Shown here one piece after another: positions 30,965 to 43,503 of a stretch of 64,000 nt of DNA. The position numbers and the translations under genes are program-made. Below the pieces are notes generated by a model. That model ran no database searches. It was not told the origin of the DNA and saw nothing but the letters and a program-made list of their open reading frames with translations. This stretch comes from Candidatus Vesicomyidisocius sp. Agig_15_S12. Its GTDB lineage: Bacteria; Pseudomonadota; Gammaproteobacteria; PS1; Pseudothioglobaceae. How positions within the stretch are numbered: position 1 is the stretch's first letter; the number at the start of each line of letters is the position of its first letter. Location of the stretch: contig CP072532.1 of the NCBI GenBank assembly GCA_021730225.1, positions 966,564-1,030,563 on the forward strand. Direction: 5' to 3'.

Positions 30965-31825
30965 ATGTCCATTCTTAATAATTTAGATGAATATAAATGT
31001 TGGAGAGATGATAAATTAGAAAACTCTAACACTAATATTGAAACCTGTTTGATTGAAATTAACAATCCTTTCAAAATTATAAAATCAGAAAAAGACAAAA
31101 TTAAGCTTTTATGCCAAAAAAATAATTTTGTCTTATTTCATATTAAACAACAAAGCAACTATCCAAAAGCTATCATCGCTATTAACAAACAGCTTGGGTT
31201 AGTAGATTATGATTCACATTTATACGTTCTAAATCAAGGTTTAGCAAATATTACCAAGAACGTTAAAAAAGACCAATCTAAATTTATTCCCTACACCGAT
31301 AAAGCCATCGGCTGGCACACAGACGGGTATTACAACAAAATATCTCAACGCATACGAGCATTTTCTTTGTTTTGTGTCACGCCTGCCAGTTATGGTGGAG
31401 AAAATAAGTGGATTAACCAACAAATAGTGTATTTACAATTAAGAGAATCTAATCCAGATGTTGCCATGGCTCTTACTCATATCCAAGCTATGAATATACC
31501 AGAACACGCTATAAACAACATTGTTAAACGTAAAGCTTCTATAGGTGCAATTTTTTTTATTGATCAACCCACCTCACAACTTTATATGCGTTATACGCAA
31601 AGAAAAAAAAATATTATTTATTCAAATTCCCAAGAAGTTAGACAAGCTATTACCGTTTTAGATAAATATTTAAAAACTACCACCAAATATCATTTCAGTC
31701 ATACAATGACTGCTAATCAAGGTATATTATGTAATAATATCTTACATAAGCGCTCTGCATTTACTGACAACCCAACCAATCCAAGATTACTACTAAGGGG
31801 ACGTTACTTTAATCGATTAAATTAG
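30965..31825 (+). CDS. TauD/TfdA-family Fe(II)/2-oxoglutarate-type dioxygenase
   Basis: Protein of 286 residues with TauD/TfdA features. The iron ligands HxD are visible in GWHTDGYYN (about residue 118) and a distal His in ILHKRSAF, followed by the 2-oxoglutarate Arg region RLLLRGRYF. The segment between has the family's jelly-roll pattern. The substrate cannot be told; family members act on taurine, other sulfonates, betaines or lipids. It follows yidC by 8 bp on the same strand, but the pairing suggests co-transcription rather than shared function. Confidence 0.8.
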   Translation: MSILNNLDEYKCWRDDKLENSNTNIETCLIEINNPFKIIKSEKDKIKLLCQKNNFVLFHIKQQSNYPKAIIAINKQLGLVDYDSHLYVLNQGLANITKNVKKDQSKFIPYTDKAIGWHTDGYYNKISQRIRAFSLFCVTPASYGGENKWINQQIVYLQLRESNPDVAMALTHIQAMNIPEHAINNIVKRKASIGAIFFIDQPTSQLYMRYTQRKKNIIYSNSQEVRQAITVLDKYLKTTTKYHFSHTMTANQGILCNNILHKRSAFTDNPTNPRLLLRGRYFNRLN

Positions 31826-32285
31826 AATTATAATTTATATGTTATATTAATAGTCACCGACTGGGAAAAAATAAACAAATTAGTTTACCAAATTTTAATC
31901 AACGACCCAATTAAATCATCTTCTTAATTATTATTTATAGCATTTCATTACCACCTGAAAAATTTGGTCATCACTATATCGAAGATTTTTTCACAATCAA
32001 CTAGAGACTAATCAACACACTTATTGATTAAATGAAATGGCATGATAATTTAGTTTATACCTTTTAATCAATAAACTTGGCATGTAATCTAGAAGATAAA
32101 GTATATTTCATAAAATTCAAGAAGACAATAATATACTATATGAATCGGTACACAATATGATATCTTAAATAAGATGGTAAAATTACTAAAAGATCATTAT
32201 CTAATAAGTACCATTAAAGATCACATTAATATTTATCCAGAAATAAAAACCGATCCTAACCCTTATTTTAAATGGAATAAATCAC
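31826..32285. pseudogene. Degraded sequence with a short surviving frame before kdsC
   Basis: This 460 bp gap holds several short gene-like frames broken by stops, for example WHDNLVYTF and NLACNLEDKVYFIKFKK stretches around 32035-32160. The last, from ATG 32174, encodes 41 residues (ending YFKWNKSHANI) and its stop overlaps the kdsC ATG, the geometry of translational coupling. It reads as an eroded gene that once preceded kdsC. I could not assign a family; KdsD would be an expected neighbour but no KdsD motif is visible. Confidence 0.35.
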
Positions 32286-32819
32286 ATGCAAATATCTAAT
32301 AAATTCTATTTAAAAGCCAAAAACATAAAACTAATTATTTTTGATGTAGACGGCGTACTAACAGATGGTGGCTTATATTTTTCTGACAAAGGTATAGAAT
32401 TTAAACGCTTTAACTCTCTTGACGGGTTAGGCATTAAACTACTAAAACAAAATGGTATTGAAACCGCTATTATTAGTGCTAGAAGTTCCAAAAATGTAAT
32501 GTATCGAATGAAAAATTTAGACATTAAACATTTCTACCAAGGACAAGATACCAAAATGGTTGCTTTTAATAATCTCATCAAAAAACTATCACTTAAAACT
32601 GAGCAAGTTGCTTACATAGGTGATGACATAATTGATTTACCCGTTATGAGAAAAATTGGTCTGCCAATCGCTGTTTCGAATGCTCATGAACTAATTAAAG
32701 AAAATGCTTATTTTATAACTAAAAAAATAGGTGGTCACGGAGCAGTAAGGGAAGTTTGTGATTTATTACTAAAATCTCAGAATACTTATAATAAAACTAT
32801 GAAAAAATACCTAACATAA
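32286..32819 (+). CDS. kdsC: KDO-8-phosphate phosphatase
   Basis: HAD-superfamily phosphatase that releases KDO for lipopolysaccharide. The 177-residue protein has Asp20 and Asp22 in FDVDGVLTDG, then FNSLDGLGIKLL, the IISARSS motif II region and GDDIIDLPVM as the acidic metal motif, with the C-terminal GGHGAVREVCDLLL tail that closes the tetramer site. Neighbours usual in other bacteria (kdsD upstream; lptC, lptA and lptB downstream) are missing; both flanks look eroded. Confidence 0.93.
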   Translation: MQISNKFYLKAKNIKLIIFDVDGVLTDGGLYFSDKGIEFKRFNSLDGLGIKLLKQNGIETAIISARSSKNVMYRMKNLDIKHFYQGQDTKMVAFNNLIKKLSLKTEQVAYIGDDIIDLPVMRKIGLPIAVSNAHELIKENAYFITKKIGGHGAVREVCDLLLKSQNTYNKTMKKYLT

Positions 32820-33444
32820 TACCATTTTAACAAAAATATTACCAAGCCCAGTTTTTACTGAAAAAATCATACAATCCTGCCCTTTCTTATAAAACAAAAT
32901 ATTTTTTGCCATCGCGTAATTAAGTAAAATAGAGATATAGATAAATTCTACAGAAGACAATCTACCCAAGAAGATATTATAATAACAAAATAATTTTTTC
33001 ATCAAAAAGCTATTAATATATGAATCACATTAAACCAATTATTCTACCTTGATTTGAGAAAATCTTATAACAAGCCAAAATCTTGTATAACTCCAGCATT
33101 AATATATTTTTTACATTCTAAATTTATTCAAATTTAAAAATCATCCAACTTTGTTAGGAAACTTCTGAAACAACAAACCAAATTATCTATAATTTCTCCA
33201 TTAAGTAAAGATTCAAGAAATAGAGTTTTACAGGCTGTTACTTTCATTTGTTTAAGGTATTACAAACAATAATAATTCTAATCAGAGATCTTCTTTAGTG
33301 ATTCTATTAAGACTTTAATCAGTTGTTTACTGACAATAAATAATCATTTTAATTTTACTTAGTTACTGTTGTATTACAATCTTCGTTAATATAAAAATCA
33401 AAACATAAACATTAAAAATAATATTTTTTCACGTATTATTATTT
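32820..33444. other. AT-rich gap between kdsC and atpC, no gene seen
   Basis: This 625 bp stretch carries no gene-like frame. A 64-residue minus-strand frame at 32811-33005 overlaps kdsC and looks random. An all-AT inverted repeat (AAAATAATA, 33415-33423, with TATTATTTT, 33437-33445) lies at the end of atpC and might be a weak terminator of the atp operon. Confidence 0.5.
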
Positions 33445-33861
33445 TCAACACTTTTTACCACGCATTTTATTAATCATTTGCAATTGTGCTATAGACTCAG
33501 AAAGTGCTGCTTGTGTTGCTGAAATATCTTTAGTATCAATTGAATTATCCATTTCATCTTGCGCACGTTGTTTGGCCTCTAATGCCTTAAATTCATCTAA
33601 GTCATTTGCTCTAATTGCAGTATCAGAAAAAATAGTAACAACATCTGGCTGAACTTCTATGATTCCACCAGAAACATAAATTGACTCTATACCTTTATCA
33701 GTTTCTATTCTAACTTCACCTGGTTTTAATATTGATAAAAGTGCCGTATGTTTTGGGTATATACCCAGTTCTCCTGTAGATGCAGGAGCAAATACACACA
33801 ATACCTCACCCGAATAAAGAGATTCTGTTGCACTAACAACATCAACATGAATGGTCGACAT
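33445..33861 (-). CDS. atpC: ATP synthase F1 subunit epsilon
   Basis: Central stalk subunit of 138 residues. The N-terminal beta-sandwich is clear (IHVDVVSATESLYSGE, GELGIYPKHTALL), as is the C-terminal helical hairpin (KALEAKQRAQDEM onward) that can inhibit the motor. It is the last gene of the atp operon, and its first base lies next to the atpD stop. Confidence 0.96.
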   Translation of the reverse strand: MSTIHVDVVSATESLYSGEVLCVFAPASTGELGIYPKHTALLSILKPGEVRIETDKGIESIYVSGGIIEVQPDVVTIFSDTAIRANDLDEFKALEAKQRAQDEMDNSIDTKDISATQAALSESIAQLQMINKMRGKKC

Positions 33862-35256
<1,395 letters not shown>

Positions 35257-35263
35257 TTAAACT

Positions 35264-36127
35264 CTAAACAGCTGTAGCACCACTAACAATCTCAGAAATT
35301 TCTTGCGTAATTGCTGCTTGCCTTGCTTTGTTATAAATCAATTCCAATTCCTTAACCATATCAGCTGCATTGTCGGTCGCACTTTTCATTGCAATCATAC
35401 GTGAAGATTGCTCACAAGAGATGTTCTCAACCAAACCTTGATAAACCAAAGCCTCAATATAACGTACTAATAACGCGCTTAGAACTTCTTGTGCATTAGG
35501 TTCATAAATATAGTCCCAATAATAGTTTATATTGTCTGATTTGATTGATACTATTGGTACTAATTGCATAATTGTTGGTATCTGAATCATGGTATTTTCA
35601 AATTTATTATAGGCAACTGATAATTGCTGTATTTCACCTAAATCAAACCCATCAAGCATGATTTTAATCGTTCCTAATAAATCATCAAAATGGGGTGCAT
35701 CGCCTAAATCTGTCAATACAGATTTAACATTTAAACCAAAATTTTTAAAAAATAAAGTTGCTTTCTTACCAATCGTACAAATGTCAACTTTAATACCCTT
35801 ATCTTGATATTCAACAACTTGCCTTAAAATATATCTAAATAAGTTAGTATTCAAACCACCACACAAACCCCTATCACTTGAAATAATAATAATACCAATG
35901 CTCTGAAGTTTTTTAAAACTATTCATATAAGGATGTTTAAATTCTGAATGCGCATAAGCTAAATGACCAATAATATTAGAAATTTTCTCGCAATAAGGGC
36001 GTGATTCTAACATTCTATCTTGTGCTTTTTTCATCTTAGAAGCTGCCACCATTTCCATAGCTGAAGTAATCTTCTGAGTATTTTTAATACTCGAAATTTG
36101 CGTTCTAATTTCTTTTCCGGCTGCCAT
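35264..36127 (-). CDS. atpG: ATP synthase F1 subunit gamma
   Basis: Rotating stalk subunit of 287 residues. The conserved N-terminal helix ([27 protein letters not shown]), the [16 protein letters not shown] Rossmann strand and the C-terminal helix ([29 protein letters not shown], shortened here) are all normal for the family. The gap to atpD is 22 bp. Confidence 0.97.
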   Translation of the reverse strand: MAAGKEIRTQISSIKNTQKITSAMEMVAASKMKKAQDRMLESRPYCEKISNIIGHLAYAHSEFKHPYMNSFKKLQSIGIIIISSDRGLCGGLNTNLFRYILRQVVEYQDKGIKVDICTIGKKATLFFKNFGLNVKSVLTDLGDAPHFDDLLGTIKIMLDGFDLGEIQQLSVAYNKFENTMIQIPTIMQLVPIVSIKSDNINYYWDYIYEPNAQEVLSALLVRYIEALVYQGLVENISCEQSSRMIAMKSATDNAADMVKELELIYNKARQAAITQEISEIVSGATAV

Positions 36128-36140
36128 TATCTACCTTATT

Positions 36141-37682
36141 CTACCAAGTATAGTTTGTTTTAAAATCATCAATTGCTACTTGTAATTCATTTGAAATCTT
36201 ATCATTATAATTACCTATTTCATTAATCCTATTCATTAATGATACTTGGTTTACCTTCATATAAGCAATTAGTGACACTTCAAAATTAACTATTTTATTT
36301 ACATCAATATCATCTAATAAACCTGAATTAGCAGAAAACAATAAAGTAGCCATTTCAGCAATTGATAAAGGCGAGTATTGATTTTGCTTCATTAACTCAG
36401 TAACACGTTGACCACGATCAATTTGAGCTTTAGTTTCTATATCAAGGTCAGAAGAAAATTGTGCAAAAGCTACTAACTCTCGATATTGTGCTAAATCAAG
36501 ACGAATACCTCCACCTAATTTTTTAATAATATTGGTTTGTGCTGCACCGCCCACACGTGATACTGATAAACCCACATTAATCGCTGGACGAATGCCTGCA
36601 TTAAATAAATCTGTTTCTAAAAAAATTTGACCATCCGTGATTGAAATAACATTAGTAGGCACAAATGCTGATACATCACCACCTTGGGTTTCAATAATTG
36701 GCAACGCTGTTAAAGAACCTGTTTGTCCTTTAACTTTACCATTGGTCATTTTTTCTACATAATCTGCATTAACACGTGAAGCACGCTCAAGTAGACGTGA
36801 ATGTAAATAAAATACATCACCCGGATAAGCTTCTCGGCCTGGAGGACGTTTAAGCAACAAAGAAACCTCACGATAAGCCCAAGCTTGTTTAGTTAAATCA
36901 TCATAAACAATCAGTGCATCTTCACCTCGATCACGAAAATATTCAGCCATGGCACATCCTGCATAAGGTGCGATATATTGTAACGCTGGAGAAACTGCAG
37001 CACCCGCAACAACTATAATAGTATTTGCCAATGCACCATATTCTTCCAATTTACGTACAACTGTAGCTACTGATGAGTCTTTTTGACCAATAGCAACATA
37101 TACGCAACGAATACCACTGTCTCTTTGGTTAATAATTGCATCAATTGCTACCGCTGTTTTACCTGTTTGACGATCACCAATAATTAGCTCTCGCTGACCA
37201 CGACCCACAGGCACCATTGCATCAATTGCTTTAATACCAGTTTGAATGGGCTGGTCTACTGATTTACGATCAATCACACCAGGTGCCATTACTTCTAATG
37301 GGCGTACGCCTTGAGTATTAATATCGCCTTTACCATCAATAGCCTTGCCTAGAGGATTAACTACTCGACCCAACATAGCCTCACCAACAGGCACTTCAAC
37401 TAAACGATTAGTACATTTAACAATATCACCTTCTAAAATATGTAAATAATCGCCTAGAATAACTGCACCGACACTATCTTGTTCTAAATTAAGTGCCATA
37501 CCAAAGGTATTATTTGAAAATTCAATCATCTCACCAAATTGTACATCACCCAAACCGTGAATACGAACAATACCATCACTCACACTAACCACACTACCTT
37601 CTGTACGTGCCTCAGCAGTAAAATCAAACCCTTCTATTTGCTTTTTAATTAAATCACTGATTTCATGAGCTTTTAATTGCAT
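36141..37682 (-). CDS. atpA: ATP synthase F1 subunit alpha
   Basis: Non-catalytic nucleotide-binding subunit of 513 residues. The start is set at ATG 37682 ([12 protein letters not shown]) because AGGAG lies at the right distance before it; a GTG two codons earlier is possible. Walker A GDRQTGKT near residue 170, the VYVAIGQK strand, the [21 protein letters not shown] motif (catalytic Arg region further on) and the SVSRVGG signature are intact. Confidence 0.98.
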   Translation of the reverse strand: MQLKAHEISDLIKKQIEGFDFTAEARTEGSVVSVSDGIVRIHGLGDVQFGEMIEFSNNTFGMALNLEQDSVGAVILGDYLHILEGDIVKCTNRLVEVPVGEAMLGRVVNPLGKAIDGKGDINTQGVRPLEVMAPGVIDRKSVDQPIQTGIKAIDAMVPVGRGQRELIIGDRQTGKTAVAIDAIINQRDSGIRCVYVAIGQKDSSVATVVRKLEEYGALANTIIVVAGAAVSPALQYIAPYAGCAMAEYFRDRGEDALIVYDDLTKQAWAYREVSLLLKRPPGREAYPGDVFYLHSRLLERASRVNADYVEKMTNGKVKGQTGSLTALPIIETQGGDVSAFVPTNVISITDGQIFLETDLFNAGIRPAINVGLSVSRVGGAAQTNIIKKLGGGIRLDLAQYRELVAFAQFSSDLDIETKAQIDRGQRVTELMKQNQYSPLSIAEMATLLFSANSGLLDDIDVNKIVNFEVSLIAYMKVNQVSLMNRINEIGNYNDKISNELQVAIDDFKTNYTW

Positions 37683-37708
37683 AGTCACTCCTCTTTAAAT
37701 TTTAATAA

Positions 37709-38260
37709 TTAATGTGTTTTTGATAAACGCAAACATAGCTTGTCCACTCTAGCTTTGATTGAGATATCAATAACTTTATCACCATCTTTAATAATAACGC
37801 CACCTACTAAATCTTTATCTATGGTAATGTCAATACTTACTGCTTTATTGTATTGATTCATCAAATCACTCACAATTTGTTCTTTTTCAGATTTTTTTAA
37901 CTCATAAGAACTAATGATAGTAAATATTTTAGTATTATTTGTTATGTTAATCAAACTTGCAAACAAGATTGCAATACTTGGCAAAATACTAATACGATTA
38001 TTATCTAATAACACGCTAATAAACATCGATTCATGTTTGCTTAATTCTCTGTCTAATATTGACCTAAGCAATGCTTTAATAGTGCTTAATTTATCTTGTT
38101 CTAAAATGTTAGGAGAAGCAATCAATCTACGCATCTTCTTATCAAGAAGTAAATGCGCTCCTACATCTAAAACCATCTTCCACTGTAAATGCGAACTATC
38201 CTGCTGTGCTAATTCAAAAATTGCATTAGCATAAGGTTTGGCGATAACAGCTAATTTCAT
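37709..38260 (-). CDS. atpH: ATP synthase F1 subunit delta
   Basis: Peripheral stalk cap of 183 residues. It starts with the helix AVIAKPYANAIFELA and has the conserved C-terminal stretch VDITIDKDLVGGVII-like pattern (here SIDITIDKDLVGGVIIKDGD) followed by SIKARVDKL. It lies between atpF and atpA in the normal order. Confidence 0.95.
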   Translation of the reverse strand: MKLAVIAKPYANAIFELAQQDSSHLQWKMVLDVGAHLLLDKKMRRLIASPNILEQDKLSTIKALLRSILDRELSKHESMFISVLLDNNRISILPSIAILFASLINITNNTKIFTIISSYELKKSEKEQIVSDLMNQYNKAVSIDITIDKDLVGGVIIKDGDKVIDISIKARVDKLCLRLSKTH

Positions 38261-38266
38261 AGCTAA

Positions 38267-38740
38267 TTACAACAGTGATTCTGACAATTTACCTAACATT
38301 TGTTGATGTAATTTAACATCAACCTCCTTATCAAGGACCGCATTAACACCTTGTATAACCAAATCAGACACTTGATTCTTTAGCTTATTACGAACACAAA
38401 TTGTGTCTTGTTCGAGCTGCGCTTGTGCTTGCTCCTTTACCTTACCTACTTCTTTTAAAGCGATATATTTTGCATCTTCAATCATATTTGATGCCTGACG
38501 AGTAGCATTTGCAATAATCTCAGTTGCTAAACTTTTAGATTGATTAATAATTTTCTTAGCTTTAATTTGCGCCTCTGCTTTCTCAAAACGACCACGCTCT
38601 GCCGCTAATAAACCATCTTCAATACGTTTTTGACGTTCTTCCATAGCCATTATAATAGGTGGCCAAATAAATTTCATACAAAACCAAGTAAACATGGCAA
38701 ACATGATTAATTGCCCAAACATTGTCAAATTAATATTCAT
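38267..38740 (-). CDS. atpF: ATP synthase Fo subunit b
   Basis: Peripheral stalk subunit of 157 residues. One N-terminal membrane helix (about residues 5-25, [20 protein letters not shown]) is followed by a long charged, coiled-coil-like helix rich in Ala, Lys and Glu. Slightly unusual is the Cys in the membrane helix (Cys21); the length matches the family. It lies between atpE and atpH. Confidence 0.95.
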   Translation of the reverse strand: MNINLTMFGQLIMFAMFTWFCMKFIWPPIIMAMEERQKRIEDGLLAAERGRFEKAEAQIKAKKIINQSKSLATEIIANATRQASNMIEDAKYIALKEVGKVKEQAQAQLEQDTICVRNKLKNQVSDLVIQGVNAVLDKEVDVKLHQQMLGKLSESLL

Positions 38741-38775
38741 AACTCAATCCTTGCATTTTAAATCATTTTTTTATT

Positions 38776-40238
<1,463 letters not shown>

Positions 40239-40376
40239 AATATCTATTCGCCTATATCGAATTTACAAAGTTTAAATTATACAGTCTAGCTTGTAAAAAA
40301 ATCGCTTTTTTATGACTTCCGATCAATTAAATTATTCCTTAATTAAATATGATTATATAAGCATATTGTGATACAT

Positions 40377-40405
40377 TTGACAAGTATGCGTATTATCAGA
40401 ATAAT
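40377..40405 (+). promoter_or_regulatory. Sigma70-type promoter of sqr copy 1
   Basis: Perfect -35 TTGACA at 40377-40382, a 17 bp spacer and -10 AATAAT at 40400-40405. The Shine-Dalgarno AGGAGAG lies at 40418-40424, just before the ATG, so the leader is very short. The gene should be strongly expressed. Confidence 0.75.
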
Positions 40406-40428
40406 TAACTTATTTTTAGGAGAGATAT

Positions 40429-41715
40429 ATGTCTCATATTGTTGTTATTGGCGCAAGCACAGGCGGACTCCCTTTTGCCTATGATATTAGAAAAACATTA
40501 GGAAAAGATCATCAGATAACGGTTATTTCCAATAATCCAAACTTTAACTTCATTCCTTCAAACCCTTGGTTAGCTGTTGGTTGGCGTAGTGAAGAAAATA
40601 TTAGTTTTTTACTTGAACCTCATTTAAAACGCAAAGATATTGAGCTTATTATTGGTGAGGCTAGTGAAATCAAACCTAATGATAACCAAGTTATAGTTGG
40701 TAACCAAGTTATAAACTATGATTATTTAGTGCTAGCTACAGGCCCTAAACTTGCTTTTGACGAGATTGAAGGTTTAGGTCCTGAAGGTCATAGTGTTTCA
40801 ATTTGCACTACTGCCCACGCTGAATCAGCACGCCAAAAATGGAAAAAGTTTTGTGCAAATGGTGGCGGGCCAATTGTTGTAGGAGCTGTACAAGGTGCCT
40901 CATGTTTTGGTCCAGCTTATGAATTCGCTACTATTATGGATACTGATCTTAAAAAACAAGGTATTCGTGACAAATGTCCTATTACTTTTATTACAGCAGA
41001 GCCATATATTGGCCATCTAGGATTGGGTGGTGTAGGTGACTCAAAAGGTTTATTAGAATCAGAATTTAGACAACGTCATATCAAGTGGATTACTAACGCT
41101 AAAGTTACTAATATTGCAGCTAATAAAGTTACGGTAAATCAAGTTAATGATGAAGGAGAAGTAGTTAAAACAATTGAAACATCCACTCAATACACTATGA
41201 TGTTACCGGCCTTTAAGGGTGTTGATACAGTTGCAAAATTAGCAGATATAGATGCAGGTTTTGTCAATCCACGTGGATTTGTCATGGTAAATGATTATCA
41301 ACAATCTCCTGTTAAAGATAATATCTTTTCAATCGGTGTAAATATTGCCATTCCACCTGTTGAAAAAACACCTGTAATGTGCGGCACACCCAAAACAGGT
41401 TATATGATTGAATCCATGGTCACCGCTGTTGTACATAATATTGAAGAAATGATTGCTAATAAAGCACCTACTCATATCCCAACTTGGAATGCTGTTTGTA
41501 TTGCTGATATGGGTGACACAGGTGTTACCTTTGTCGCCATGCCTCAAATCCCTCCCAGAAACGTTACCTGGGCCAAAAAAGGTAAAATGATGCATCTTGC
41601 TAAAATAGCCTTTGAGAAATTTTTCATTCGTAATATGAAAACTGGCAATTCTGAACCCGCTTACCAAAAATACATTTTTAAAATATTAGGAATTGAACGT
41701 TTAAAAAAAAAATAA
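40429..41715 (+). CDS. sqr: Sulfide:quinone oxidoreductase, copy 1
   Basis: Flavoprotein of 428 residues that oxidizes sulfide to zero-valent sulfur and reduces the quinone pool; it sits at the cytoplasmic membrane. Visible: N-terminal FAD-binding strand and Gly loop (VVIGASTGG), a central VLATGPKL motif, and the three cysteines expected for SQR: Cys126 (SICTTAHA), Cys159 (GASCFGPAYEF) and Cys318 (PVMCGTPKTG). Cys142 and Cys183 are additional. The C-terminal basic amphipathic tail (FEKFFIRNMKTG onward) fits membrane anchoring. Flavocytochrome c FccB is the nearest alternative, but the Cys pattern favours SQR. A near-identical copy lies 1.77 kb downstream. Divergent from the atp operon. Confidence 0.9.
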   Translation: MSHIVVIGASTGGLPFAYDIRKTLGKDHQITVISNNPNFNFIPSNPWLAVGWRSEENISFLLEPHLKRKDIELIIGEASEIKPNDNQVIVGNQVINYDYLVLATGPKLAFDEIEGLGPEGHSVSICTTAHAESARQKWKKFCANGGGPIVVGAVQGASCFGPAYEFATIMDTDLKKQGIRDKCPITFITAEPYIGHLGLGGVGDSKGLLESEFRQRHIKWITNAKVTNIAANKVTVNQVNDEGEVVKTIETSTQYTMMLPAFKGVDTVAKLADIDAGFVNPRGFVMVNDYQQSPVKDNIFSIGVNIAIPPVEKTPVMCGTPKTGYMIESMVTAVVHNIEEMIANKAPTHIPTWNAVCIADMGDTGVTFVAMPQIPPRNVTWAKKGKMMHLAKIAFEKFFIRNMKTGNSEPAYQKYIFKILGIERLKKK

Positions 41716-41730
41716 ATTTTTAAAGATTAG

Positions 41731-41863
41731 TAGTTAACCAGCTTTGAGGATCACTATGAAATTCACAAGCACATAAATTCTTAATGCGTTGGAAAATAGA
41801 AATAAATTGTTAGATTGCTTTTTCTAAAAGTTCTATCGCTAGTGATTATAGCTCGGTTAACTA
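41731..41863 (+). ncRNA. Candidate structured 3' element after sqr copy 1
   Basis: Nested inverted repeats fold into a three-way junction: an outer stem TAGTTAACC (41731-41739) with GGTTAACTA (41855-41863), extended by AGC/GCT; a second stem ATCACTA (41750-41756) with TAGTGAT (41840-41846); then two hairpins, CAAGCA (41766-41771) with TGCGTTG (41785-41791, one bulge) and ATAGAA (41796-41801) with TTCTAT (41831-41836) capped by TTAGA/TCTAA. The only difference from the second copy (41777) falls in a loop. No T run follows. Confidence 0.45.
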
Positions 41864-41869
41864 AATTTT

Positions 41870-42083
41870 AAAAAAGCATGTAGGATAAAATTTATACAAA
41901 TATTTGTAATTAATGTTTGTAATTAATAGCTTAAACACATAGCATTGGATATACAAATAAAATATTAATTACCAACAAAATATTCTGATTATTAAATATA
42001 CTTCTGACTATTAATTATACTATATCCTTGTAAAATATATCATACTCATACAATAAGTAAAAATATTCATAAGATGACTAAAA
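41870..42083. other. Unique spacer between the two sqr repeats
   Basis: A 214 bp AT-rich spacer with no gene. It contains a short tandem duplication of TTTGTAATTAAT at 41903-41914 and 41916-41927. Confidence 0.6.
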
Positions 42084-42149
42084 TATGACTTTCGATCAAT
42101 TAAATTATTCCTTAATTAAATATGATTATATAAGCATATTGTGATACAT

Positions 42150-42178
42150 TTGACAAGTATGCGTATTATCAGAATAAT
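42150..42178 (+). promoter_or_regulatory. Sigma70-type promoter of sqr copy 2
   Basis: Identical to the first: -35 TTGACA at 42150-42155, spacer 17 bp, -10 AATAAT at 42173-42178, and AGGAGAG at 42191-42197. The second copy thus carries its own complete expression signals. Confidence 0.75.
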
Positions 42179-42201
42179 TAACTTATTTTTAGGAGAGATA
42201 T

Positions 42202-43488
42202 ATGTCTCATATTGTTGTTATTGGCGCAAGCACAGGCGGACTCCCTTTTGCCTATGATATTAGAAAAACATTAGGAAAAGATCATCAGGTAACGGTTATT
42301 TCCAATAATCCAAACTTTAACTTCATTCCTTCAAACCCTTGGTTAGCTGTTGGTTGGCGTAGTGAAGAAAATATTAGTTTTTTACTTGAACCTCATTTAA
42401 AACGCAAAGATATTGAGCTTATTATTGGTGAGGCTAGTGAAATCAAACCTAATGATAACCAAGTTATAGTTGGTAACCAAGTTATAAACTATGATTATTT
42501 AGTGCTAGCTACAGGCCCTAAACTTGCTTTTGACGAGATTGAAGGTTTAGGTCCTGAAGGTCATAGTGTTTCAATTTGCACTACTGCCCACGCTGAATCA
42601 GCACGCCAAAAATGGAAAAAGTTTTGTGCAAATGGTGGCGGGCCAATTGTTGTAGGAGCTGTACAAGGTGCCTCATGTTTTGGTCCAGCTTATGAATTCG
42701 CTACTATTATGGATACTGATCTTAAAAAACAAGGTATTCGTGACAAATGTCCTATTACTTTTATTACAGCAGAGCCATATATTGGCCATCTAGGATTGGG
42801 TGGTGTAGGTGACTCAAAAGGTTTATTAGAATCAGAATTTAGACAACGTCATATCAAGTGGATTACTAACGCTAAAGTTACTAATATTGCAGCTAATAAA
42901 GTTACGGTAAATCAAGTTAATGATGAAGGAGAAGTAGTTAAAACAATTGAAACATCCACTCAATACACTATGATGTTACCGGCCTTTAAGGGTGTTGATA
43001 CAGTTGCAAAATTAGCAGATATAGATGCAGGTTTTGTCAATCCACGTGGATTTGTCATGGTAAATGATTATCAACAATCTCCTGTTAAAGATAATATCTT
43101 TTCAATCGGTGTAAATATTGCCATTCCACCTGTTGAAAAAACACCTGTAATGTGCGGCACACCCAAAACAGGTTATATGATTGAATCCATGGTCACCGCT
43201 GTTGTACATAATATTGAAGAAATGATTGCTAATAAAGCACCTACTCATATCCCAACTTGGAATGCTGTTTGTATTGCTGATATGGGTGACACAGGTGTTA
43301 CCTTTGTCGCCATGCCTCAAATCCCTCCCAGAAACGTTACCTGGGCCAAAAAAGGTAAAATGATGCATCTTGCTAAAATAGCCTTTGAGAAATTTTTCAT
43401 TCGTAATATGAAAACTGGCAATTCTGAACCCGCTTACCAAAAATACATTTTTAAAATATTAGGAATTGAACGTTTAAAAAAAAAATAA
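42202..43488 (+). CDS. sqr: Sulfide:quinone oxidoreductase, copy 2
   Basis: The 428-residue product is identical to the one encoded at 40429 except for Val instead of Ile at residue 30, a conservative change away from the redox Cys126, Cys159 and Cys318. The promoter, ribosome site and 3' element are also copied, so both genes should be active and produce essentially the same enzyme. This points to a gene-dosage role rather than a new function. The near-identity down to synonymous sites suggests a very recent duplication or ongoing homogenization. Confidence 0.9.
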   Translation: MSHIVVIGASTGGLPFAYDIRKTLGKDHQVTVISNNPNFNFIPSNPWLAVGWRSEENISFLLEPHLKRKDIELIIGEASEIKPNDNQVIVGNQVINYDYLVLATGPKLAFDEIEGLGPEGHSVSICTTAHAESARQKWKKFCANGGGPIVVGAVQGASCFGPAYEFATIMDTDLKKQGIRDKCPITFITAEPYIGHLGLGGVGDSKGLLESEFRQRHIKWITNAKVTNIAANKVTVNQVNDEGEVVKTIETSTQYTMMLPAFKGVDTVAKLADIDAGFVNPRGFVMVNDYQQSPVKDNIFSIGVNIAIPPVEKTPVMCGTPKTGYMIESMVTAVVHNIEEMIANKAPTHIPTWNAVCIADMGDTGVTFVAMPQIPPRNVTWAKKGKMMHLAKIAFEKFFIRNMKTGNSEPAYQKYIFKILGIERLKKK

Positions 43489-43503
43489 ATTTTTAAAGAT
43501 TAG

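Larger units (their letters stand above)
40311..41869. repeat. Direct repeat copy A (promoter, sqr and 3' element)
   Basis: This 1559 bp unit recurs at 42084-43642 with an offset of 1773 bp. On reading I find only three differences: C/T at 40319/42092, A/G at 40516/42289 (Ile30 to Val) and A/G at 41777/43550. The unit includes a promoter, the whole gene and the 3' structured element, and ends right after that element. Confidence 0.97.

Noticed and set aside
32811-33005. 64-residue minus-strand frame after kdsC
   Set aside because: It overlaps the kdsC end, shows no motif or ribosome site, and looks like random AT-rich translation.
40295-40315. A/T-run palindrome around ATCGC upstream of sqr copy 1 as a terminator
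   Set aside because: The pairing is only between A and T runs with a very short core, and it lies in a divergent promoter region where no gene ends.
41329-41667. 112-residue minus-strand frame within sqr, repeated at 43102-43440
   Set aside because: It is an antisense frame of a clear flavoprotein gene and is duplicated only because the gene is; it has no ribosome site.
41731-41863. Integron attC-like site, because of GTTAAC ends and an imperfect long palindrome
   Set aside because: The ends do not fit the GTTRRRY / RYYYAAC core (a C falls where a purine is needed), and no integrase or cassette array is present.
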